A stretch of DNA of 6,100 nucleotides from NCBI GenBank assembly GCA_017501865.1, contig JAFVWD010000272.1, positions 1 through 6,100 on the forward strand, given 5' to 3'. Position 1 is the stretch's first letter; every line of letters starts with the position of its first letter. The notes beneath the pieces are model-generated. The model made no database searches and was not told where the DNA came from. It saw only the letters and a program-made list of their open reading frames with translations. The translations under genes and the position numbers were made by a program. Shown piece after piece: positions 1 to 4,797 of the stretch. The stretch comes from Clostridia bacterium. GTDB lineage: Bacteria > Bacillota > Clostridia > Oscillospirales > Acutalibacteraceae.

Positions 1-1
1 C

Positions 2-199
2 GGTAAGTTAAACGAAGCCTTCGGTACAGGTACAGCAGCTGTTATTTCACCAATCGGCGAGTTCTTTGACGAAGGCGAAAAGCTTGTTGTTAATAATAAC
101 GAAATCGGTGAAGTGGCACAAAAGCTTTACGATGAACTTACAGGTATTCAATGGGGTAAGGTTCAGGATAAGTTTAACTGGGTTGTAAAAGTAGATTAA
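2..199 (+). CDS. ilvE: Branched-chain amino acid aminotransferase, C-terminal fragment
   Basis: This is the last 65 residues of a fold-type IV, PLP-dependent aminotransferase. The enzyme interconverts leucine, isoleucine and valine with their 2-oxo acids, using glutamate/2-oxoglutarate, in the cytoplasm. The visible sequence opens with EAFGTGTAAVISPIGEF, the conserved loop whose GTGTA segment contacts the substrate carboxylate and cofactor phosphate in this family. It ends with KLYDELTGIQWGKVQDKFNW, the signature tail of the larger BCAT subgroup (the mitochondrial-like and many Firmicutes enzymes) rather than the shorter E. coli-type IlvE. The 5' part lies outside the window, so start, length and operon partners are unknown. 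The reading frame ends in TAA and is followed at once by an intrinsic terminator, so this gene closes its own transcript and is probably not cotranscribed with tetR. The main uncertainty is the usual one of substrate range within the BCAT family. Confidence 0.92.
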   Translation, partial: GKLNEAFGTGTAAVISPIGEFFDEGEKLVVNNNEIGEVAQKLYDELTGIQWGKVQDKFNWVVKVD

Positions 200-216
200 T
201 TCTGTATATAAAAATT

Positions 217-253
217 AACGGGAATTGGTTTTATTAACTAATTCCCGTTTTTT
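217..253 (+). terminator. Intrinsic terminator of ilvE
   Basis: A 14-bp stem pairs 217-230 with 236-249, with one G-U pair, around a 5-base loop (TTATT). Six T residues run from 248 to 253. The GGGA/TCCC core and the T run make a textbook Rho-independent terminator, 17 bases after the ilvE stop codon. Confidence 0.93.
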
Positions 254-254
254 G

Positions 255-283
255 TTGAAATATATACAAAAATGTGTTAAAAT
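255..283 (+). promoter_or_regulatory. Predicted sigma-A promoter for tetR-LCP
   Basis: A -35 box TTGAAA (255-260) and a -10 box TAAAAT (278-283) are separated by exactly 17 bases. A TG dinucleotide at 275-276 gives an extended -10 element. Transcription should start near 289-291, leaving a leader of about 65 bases before the tetR start. The -35 box begins one base after the T run of the ilvE terminator, so the two transcription units are packed without spare sequence. No experimental start is known; this is a sequence match. Confidence 0.75.
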
Positions 284-342
284 ACCATGGTTAGATTCAT
301 TTGAGTCCGAAAATGGATCTGAAATATGAATTAATTGATTGC

Positions 343-357
343 AGGAGAAAGACAATG
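343..357 (+). promoter_or_regulatory. Ribosome binding site that sets the tetR start
   Basis: AGGAG at 343-347 lies 7 bases before ATG 355. The earlier in-frame candidates, TTG 301 and ATG 313, have no comparable site, and the residues they would add precede the normal TetR N-terminus. ATG 355 is therefore chosen. Confidence 0.85.
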
Positions 358-930
358 TCAGATACAGCAAAACGAATAGTACAAGGTGTAACTGAACTTG
401 GGGCAGAATTTGGAATGTACGGAATGACCAGTAAAATCATCGCCAAAAAGTGCGAGTGCTCAGAAGGTGTTATTTTCAAGCATTTCAATACATTGGATGA
501 ACTGAAAAAAGAGGTTTATTATGATATAGATAGTGAGATTTACCAATCTATAAAAAATGTGGAGTTTGATGAAAGCGATTTAAAAACAAGCGTATGGCAA
601 ATATGGAATAAATATTTTGAATATCTTTTATCACATCCTCTTAAAACCAGGTATTATAAAAATTTCAGAAGCTCAAATCTTTATGTAAGTCATGACCATT
701 CAAAAGATAATGACCACTATTACACAATTATGAAGACAATTAACAATCTTTCAGAAAAATTCGGACTTTATGAAAGAATAAGCTATGATGTGTTGTGGTT
801 TTTCATTATAGATAACTCATTATCTTTCGCTTTGAAAATTTCTGATGGTTCAATTGAAAATACAGTAACAAACAAAAAGATGATTTTCAATATTATTTTC
901 AAGCAGATTATAAATGAATTGAAGTTTTAA
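355..930 (+). CDS. TetR/AcrR-family transcriptional regulator
   Basis: A 191-residue protein, a usual TetR length. Residues about 5-52 form the TetR_N DNA-binding domain. The pattern fits the family: an amphipathic first helix (AKRIVQGVTELGAEFG), then GMTSKIIAKKCECSEGVIFKHF, where the recognition helix ends in the family's F/Y-x-H-F motif, then the LDEL segment. The rest (about 55-191) is a helical ligand-binding and dimerisation region with no recognisable relative, as expected for this variable part. Two odd points are a Cys-x-Cys (C33, C35) inside the HTH and a His/Asp-rich patch with H113, H115 and H121. The stop codon overlaps the ribosome binding site of the LCP gene 11 bases downstream, so the two are almost certainly cotranscribed. 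Autoregulation of the shared promoter is likely by analogy but no clear operator is visible. Ligand and targets are unknown. Confidence 0.88.
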   Translation: MSDTAKRIVQGVTELGAEFGMYGMTSKIIAKKCECSEGVIFKHFNTLDELKKEVYYDIDSEIYQSIKNVEFDESDLKTSVWQIWNKYFEYLLSHPLKTRYYKNFRSSNLYVSHDHSKDNDHYYTIMKTINNLSEKFGLYERISYDVLWFFIIDNSLSFALKISDGSIENTVTNKKMIFNIIFKQIINELKF

Positions 931-941
931 GGAGTACATTT

Positions 942-2429
942 ATGAATAAAGATAACGACTTTTCATTCGGTGGTATAAATAATGAAACCACAGGGAATTC
1001 AGCACACGATGAATATCTTGACCTTCTTAATGAAGTAAAAGTAGAGAAAAGTGCTGTTTTAGAGGAAAGCAGAGATATTTTCAGCGATTCCAAAATAGAA
1101 CAGACGGCGAAGGTTGCTGATAAAAAGATTTATATGGAGGATATTTACTCTAACTCAGATGATGACCCTGATGATATCTTTACTATTTCAGATGAACCTG
1201 TAAAAGAATATGAAGATGTTTTCAGCAACAGTGATGTCTTTATGTCAAGAAAGAAAGCGGTAGAAAGACAATATGAAGAACGCTATACAGATATTCCGAT
1301 ATCTCAGCGGACAAGACCTGTTACACCTACTGCTATAAGAAATCCGCGTATGACCTTGGAGGAGGACGAAATTTCAGATTATGAAATGCGTCGCGGAAAA
1401 ACAGTTGCAAGCAATAAAAAACCGCCAAAGAAGCATTATTCAAAAGGCTTTATAGCAGTTGCAATTATACTTGTTGTAACAATTTTGTTTTCCGGTGTGT
1501 TACTTTCATCTGTAGGTGGAATAGTAAGTAACTTCACTAAAGGCGAAGAAATAGAGCATATTGCAGATGTTTCAAGCCTTGCAAGCTCAGGTGATGTGAA
1601 AAATATATTGTTTATAGGTGCCGATAAGGAAAGAGGCGGTGCTTCACGAAGCGACAGTATTATGATAGTTTCTGTCAATAAAAAAGTAGGTAAGGTTATT
1701 GTTACTTCTATTCTTCGTGACACACACGTTGATGTGCCCGGTGAATGTGAAGCAAAAATAAACTCAGCATACGCGTGGGGCGGGGCTAACCTGCTTATTC
1801 AGACAATAGAGCAGAATTTCAGAATAAAAATTGATGGCTATGCAGTTGTTAATTTTAATATGTTTACAGAGCTCGTTGACGGTCTCGGCGGTATTGATAT
1901 AGAGGTTACTGAGGATGAGGCAGATTACATCAATAACCGACATAATTATAAGGGTGAAACTAAGCCGGATTATGTTGAAAGCGGCGAGAGTGTACATCTT
2001 ACCGGTTACCAGGCTTTGTGGTATGCAAGAATCAGAAAGCTCGACTCAGACTTTATGAGAACATTTCGTCAGAGAAAGGTTATAGCAGCAATAGCTGAAA
2101 ATGTTAAAAAAGAGCTTATTACAGGCAACATTTTCGGGCTTTTGTCTACTGCTAAGGATGTTGCACCAAATATTGAAACTTCCTTAAGTCAATCTGATTT
2201 TACAAGTCTTGTTTTCAGTCTTTTAGGCTGTGTTTCAAAATCGGGTATGGAAATTGACGAGTTGCTTGTATCACAGCAGTTACCGTTTGATGATACATGG
2301 TGGTATGAGTCAAAATGGGATGGTTCATCTATTGCGATTAATGTAAGTGAAAATGCTTCATTGCTTTATGAATCAATTTATGAACCGACTATTGTTACAG
2401 AAACAGAAGAAGAAACAACAGAAGAATAA
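942..2429 (+). CDS. LytR-CpsA-Psr (LCP) family wall glycopolymer transferase
   Basis: LCP enzymes attach undecaprenyl-pyrophosphate-linked glycopolymers (teichoic acid-like or capsular) to peptidoglycan on the outer membrane face. This 495-residue protein has an acidic cytoplasmic tail (1-165), one membrane helix (about 168-192) and an extracellular LCP domain (about 218-395). Family motifs are in order: NILFIGAD, SRSDSIMIVSV (D238), SILRDTHVDVPG (R259, D260), KINSAYAWGG, the DGLGGIDIEV segment, then YARIRKLDSDFMRTFRQRK. The arginines R363, R365, R373 and R376 match the set that grips the pyrophosphate in solved LCP structures. Residues 396-480 form the usual C-terminal extension, and the end is a Glu/Thr-rich tail (484-495). 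AAGGAG at 929-934, 7 bases before the ATG, supports the start. The cytoplasmic tail is far longer than the common 10-40 residues and contains a repeated motif. Which polymer is transferred cannot be read from the sequence. Confidence 0.93.
   Translation: MNKDNDFSFGGINNETTGNSAHDEYLDLLNEVKVEKSAVLEESRDIFSDSKIEQTAKVADKKIYMEDIYSNSDDDPDDIFTISDEPVKEYEDVFSNSDVFMSRKKAVERQYEERYTDIPISQRTRPVTPTAIRNPRMTLEEDEISDYEMRRGKTVASNKKPPKKHYSKGFIAVAIILVVTILFSGVLLSSVGGIVSNFTKGEEIEHIADVSSLASSGDVKNILFIGADKERGGASRSDSIMIVSVNKKVGKVIVTSILRDTHVDVPGECEAKINSAYAWGGANLLIQTIEQNFRIKIDGYAVVNFNMFTELVDGLGGIDIEVTEDEADYINNRHNYKGETKPDYVESGESVHLTGYQALWYARIRKLDSDFMRTFRQRKVIAAIAENVKKELITGNIFGLLSTAKDVAPNIETSLSQSDFTSLVFSLLGCVSKSGMEIDELLVSQQLPFDDTWWYESKWDGSSIAINVSENASLLYESIYEPTIVTETEEETTEE
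1074..1250 (+). repeat. Repeated D-[IV]-[FY]-[ST]-x-S motif in the LCP cytoplasmic tail
   Basis: Within the LCP protein the six-residue pattern occurs four times: DIFSDS (45-50), DIYSNS (67-72), DIFTIS (78-83) and DVFSNS (92-97). A degenerate fifth, DVFMSR (98-103), follows directly. Intervals of 22, 11, 14 and 6 residues are irregular, so this is a cluster of short linear motifs rather than a tandem DNA repeat. The surroundings are acidic and probably disordered. Function is unknown; Ser/Thr phosphorylation or docking of a cytoplasmic partner are inferences only. Confidence 0.6.
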
Positions 2430-2452
2430 TATAAGACCTCCCTTCATATATT
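2424..2452 (+). promoter_or_regulatory. Possible sigma-E-type sporulation promoter for sipL
   Basis: GAATAAT (2424-2430) and CATATATT (2445-2452) are spaced by 14 bases. They resemble the Bacillus sigma-E pattern (roughly KMATATT, 13-15 bases, CATACAHT) with one mismatch in each box. Initiation would fall near 2459-2461, just before the sipL ribosome binding site. A sigma-E link fits because sipL is a mother-cell gene in C. difficile. AT-rich DNA produces such matches by chance, so this stays tentative. Confidence 0.4.
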
Positions 2453-2479
2453 TTATACAGAATATATGAAGGGAGTTTT
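2438..2479 (+). promoter_or_regulatory. Intercistronic hairpin covering the sipL ribosome binding site
   Basis: A perfect 15-bp inverted repeat pairs 2438-2452 with 2461-2475 around an 8-base loop (TTATACAG), followed by TTTT and then AATATT. The outer part (CTCCCTTC/GAAGGGAG) is GC-containing, so the hairpin should be stable and may terminate the LCP transcript, although the T run is short. The right arm carries the AAGGGAG ribosome binding site of sipL, so read-through RNA would hide that site. Terminator, translational block or both are possible. Confidence 0.8.
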
Positions 2480-2486
2480 AATATTG
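2469..2486 (+). promoter_or_regulatory. Ribosome binding site and TTG start of sipL
   Basis: AAGGGAG (2469-2475, with GGAG at 2472-2475) lies 8 bases before TTG 2484. The in-frame ATG at 2466 sits inside the hairpin, has no upstream site of its own, and overlaps the start of this one. TTG 2484 is therefore the better start. Confidence 0.7.
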
Positions 2487-4010
2487 AATATATCTTTAGA
2501 AAACGAAGAATATTGTAGTTTAAAAAAGCTTTATGACACTACGGTAGAGGAGTGTGTTGAAGCACAGCTGTCTTTACCGGAATATATGCCGGAGATTTTA
2601 AGAATAATAAAATCTGAGGCAATACCTAAAATTAATTCGTGGCAGACAGTAGGCGAAAGGGTTACTGTTGTTTGTACCTGCGATTTGAGAATGGTTTATA
2701 TAAGCAATGATAATTGCATTTATTCTTTTTCTCAGACAAAGAATTTTACGAGGTATTGTGAAAATCCGGCATTTGATTCATCTGATGATGTAAAGGTGAA
2801 AACGGCTATTAATTACGTTAACTGTAAGGCAACCAATACAAAACGGGCTGAAATTAAAGCCGGTGTTCAGATTACTGTTGTCGCTTACGGAAAAGAGTGC
2901 GAAACCATTGCACATATTGGCGATTCCCAAGGTATAGAGGAGAAAAGAATGTCGGTTTCCGCAATGTCACTCGGTTGTAAGAAAAGTAAAATGTTCTCTA
3001 TGAGTGATACGATTAATCTTGAAAATTCAACAGCAGCTTTCTTAATAAGGTCAGATGCAGCAGCAATTCTCGGAGAAGTGCGTAAAATAGGCAACAAGAT
3101 TATGATTAAAGGTGAAACCATAGTTGAAATAGCATATATCTCAAATGAAGATAAAACAAATGTTTCAACAGTACGCAGAACCTTACCGATTAATCAGATT
3201 TTAGAATTCGATGGTATGGAAGAACGTTTTACAGGCGATGTTGTGTTGGATGTTACTGCAGTAGATGTCATTATAAAAAATGATTCTTCAGGCGAAGGAA
3301 AGTCGCTTGATGTTTCTGTTTCAATAAATGCAGGTATAACAATGTGGGAACAGAAGGATTTGTCGGTAATTACAGATGCTTATGCAACAAGCGGTGCTAT
3401 TGATCTGACATACAAAAAAATGAAGTTTTACTCTGCACTTTCCGCTATAAGAGATACATATGTTTTCAGAAGCGATGTTGATGTTTCTAAAATAGGTGTT
3501 GAGAGTATTCTGGATTCCTGCTGTGAAGCTGATGAGCCGACACTGAAGTGTAGTGAGGGTGTTCTGGCGGTTTACGGTTCGTTGAAGGTTACAATGCTTT
3601 TAAAGGATTCTGCCGGGGGAATTATTACTACTGAAAAAATGCTCGATTACAGATATGAGCGCAGCTCTGAAAATTTTGATGAAATAGCAGAGTGTGTACC
3701 TGATGTAACAATATCATCATTTGAGAGTGTTGTACACAGCAAAGATAAAATAGAAATAAAAGCTGAAATGCAGATTAACTGTTCCGTTTTTGGCGAAAAA
3801 GAAATTAATGTTGTGACAGATATTTGTGAGGGTATTGAGAGTGAAAAGAAAAATAACAGTGCTATAACAGTTTATTTTCCGAAATGCGAAGAAACCTTAT
3901 GGGATATTGCCAAGCGATATAATACAACCGTTGCAAGTATAATGCTTGAAAATAATCTTGAAGGTGAGACCACAGGAGATATTAAAATGCTGTTTATACC
4001 TTCGACATAA
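2484..4010 (+). CDS. sipL: SipL-like spore coat morphogenetic protein (SPOCS/DUF3794 repeats plus LysM)
   Basis: The protein has 508 residues from TTG 2484. In C. difficile, SipL binds the coat ATPase SpoIVA through its C-terminal LysM domain and helps anchor the coat to the forespore surface from the mother cell. This protein has the same architecture and about the same length. There are three SPOCS-type beta-rich units at about 22-135 (opening VEECVEAQLSLPEYMPEILRI), 184-285 and 340-446, then a LysM at about 461-506 (ETLWDIAKRYNTTVASI, W473). There is no signal peptide or membrane helix, which fits a mother-cell cytosolic protein. The LysM lacks the usual Gly-Asp before T-L-W and has C468-E-E instead. 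It lies 54 bases after the LCP stop behind a hairpin, so independent control is likely. Other SPOCS-LysM proteins exist in Clostridia, so strict orthology to SipL rests on architecture, not on a search. Confidence 0.85.
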   Translation: MNISLENEEYCSLKKLYDTTVEECVEAQLSLPEYMPEILRIIKSEAIPKINSWQTVGERVTVVCTCDLRMVYISNDNCIYSFSQTKNFTRYCENPAFDSSDDVKVKTAINYVNCKATNTKRAEIKAGVQITVVAYGKECETIAHIGDSQGIEEKRMSVSAMSLGCKKSKMFSMSDTINLENSTAAFLIRSDAAAILGEVRKIGNKIMIKGETIVEIAYISNEDKTNVSTVRRTLPINQILEFDGMEERFTGDVVLDVTAVDVIIKNDSSGEGKSLDVSVSINAGITMWEQKDLSVITDAYATSGAIDLTYKKMKFYSALSAIRDTYVFRSDVDVSKIGVESILDSCCEADEPTLKCSEGVLAVYGSLKVTMLLKDSAGGIITTEKMLDYRYERSSENFDEIAECVPDVTISSFESVVHSKDKIEIKAEMQINCSVFGEKEINVVTDICEGIESEKKNNSAITVYFPKCEETLWDIAKRYNTTVASIMLENNLEGETTGDIKMLFIPST

Positions 4011-4017
4011 ATTATAC

Positions 4018-4046
4018 TTGAATTATATCAGATATTCGCATATAAT
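4018..4046 (+). promoter_or_regulatory. Consensus sigma-A promoter upstream of the two-component genes
   Basis: TTGAAT (4018-4023) and a perfect TATAAT (4041-4046) are separated by 17 bases. The expected start is near 4053-4055. The -35 box begins only 7 bases after the sipL stop codon. The next element is a terminator hairpin that starts about 5 bases into the predicted transcript, so the promoter can feed the response regulator only by read-through. Confidence 0.75.
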
Positions 4047-4058
4047 AAAGATTGAACT

Positions 4059-4083
4059 TCCCCGACTGAGTTCGGGGATTTTT
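4059..4083 (+). terminator. Intrinsic terminator after sipL, possibly also a leader attenuator
   Basis: A 7-bp GC-rich stem pairs TCCCCGA (4059-4065) with TCGGGGA (4072-4078) around a 6-base loop, followed by five T residues (4079-4083). It should stop sipL transcripts. It lies downstream of the predicted promoter at 4018-4046, so RNA made from that promoter must also pass it before reaching the response regulator start at 4108. Confidence 0.87.
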
Positions 4084-4107
4084 AGTTGTTGTAACGAGGT
4101 ACTGTAA

Positions 4108-4797
4108 ATGGGAAAAAGAAAAGTTTTAATTGTGGATGACGAGCCTGATATAAGAGAGATTTTAGAGCTTCTTCTTAAATCTAATAATTATGAGGTTTTT
4201 TCTTTTGCTGATGGCGAAAGTGCAATAAATATTTTAAAGAATAATACTGATATAGACTTGGTTATTCTGGATGTTATGATGCCGTACGAGGACGGGATAA
4301 CCGTTATGAAAAAAATACGTGAATTCAGCAATATTCCCGCATTATTTTTAACTGCAAAAACACAGGAGAGCGATAAGGCAGAAGCCTATGCGAGCGGTGG
4401 AGATGACTATCTTGCAAAGCCGTTTTCGCAAAACGAGCTTCTTATGAAGGTGAATTCTTTAATAAGGCGGTATCGTGATTATTCAGGTGTTGACGATGAA
4501 AAGAATAAAGAGGATGCCATAGTAATTGATGAAAAAAATAAAAAGGTATATAAATTAGGTGTTGAGCTTAATCTGACAGATACAGAGTACGATATGCTTA
4601 AATTCTTTATGGAAAACCGCGGAAAGCCTGTAGATACCAAAACTCTCTACGAAAAGGTATGGGGTGAAAAATATATAGCTTCTGCAGCAAACACAATAAT
4701 GGTGCACATTCTGAATTTGCGTAAGAAAATAGAGGATGACCACACGGCACCTATGTATCTTAAAACAATCTGGGGAAAGGGGTATCAGTTTGATTAA
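4108..4797 (+). CDS. OmpR/PhoB-family two-component response regulator
   Basis: A 229-residue DNA-binding response regulator, full length for the family. The receiver domain (about 4-120) has the acidic pair D10/D11 (IVDDEPD), the phosphoacceptor D55 in LVILDVMMP, the switch threonine T82 (LFLTAKT) and K104 in DDYLAKPF. After a short charged linker, a winged-helix output domain (about 137-229) carries the family landmarks LTDTEYDMLKFFMEN, the VWGEKY segment, VHILNLRKKIED and the closing TIWGKGYQF. All phosphorylation residues are present, so it should be a working regulator. GAGGT at 4096-4100, 7 bases before the ATG, supports the start. The coding sequence overlaps that of the histidine kinase by 8 bases, its obvious partner. 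Overall it resembles the VanR/PhoP-like group common in Clostridia, but stimulus and target genes cannot be told from the sequence. Confidence 0.95.
   Translation: MGKRKVLIVDDEPDIREILELLLKSNNYEVFSFADGESAINILKNNTDIDLVILDVMMPYEDGITVMKKIREFSNIPALFLTAKTQESDKAEAYASGGDDYLAKPFSQNELLMKVNSLIRRYRDYSGVDDEKNKEDAIVIDEKNKKVYKLGVELNLTDTEYDMLKFFMENRGKPVDTKTLYEKVWGEKYIASAANTIMVHILNLRKKIEDDHTAPMYLKTIWGKGYQFD
4776..4792 (+). promoter_or_regulatory. Ribosome binding site and TTG start of the histidine kinase
   Basis: AAAGGGG (4776-4782) lies 7 bases before TTG 4790, inside the last codons of the response regulator. The first in-frame ATG is well inside the protein, after both membrane segments begin, so the TTG start is well supported. 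The 8-base overlap suggests translational coupling. Confidence 0.78.

Noticed and set aside
284..291. Palindrome ACCATGGT at the predicted tetR start of transcription as a TetR operator
   Set aside because: Eight bases is too short for a typical TetR operator, and no flanking symmetry extends it convincingly.
301..354. Upstream in-frame starts TTG 301 and ATG 313 for the TetR gene
   Set aside because: Neither has a good ribosome binding site, and both would add residues before the usual TetR N-terminus. ATG 355 has AGGAG at ideal spacing.
1436..1997. Reverse-strand open frames of 95 and 77 codons opposite the LCP gene
   Set aside because: They lie wholly inside the strongly supported LCP coding region, show no family motifs, and read as low-complexity shadows.
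2466..2483. ATG 2466 as the start of the SipL-like gene
   Set aside because: It lies within the hairpin arm, overlaps the start of the ribosome binding site used by TTG 2484, and has no upstream site of its own.
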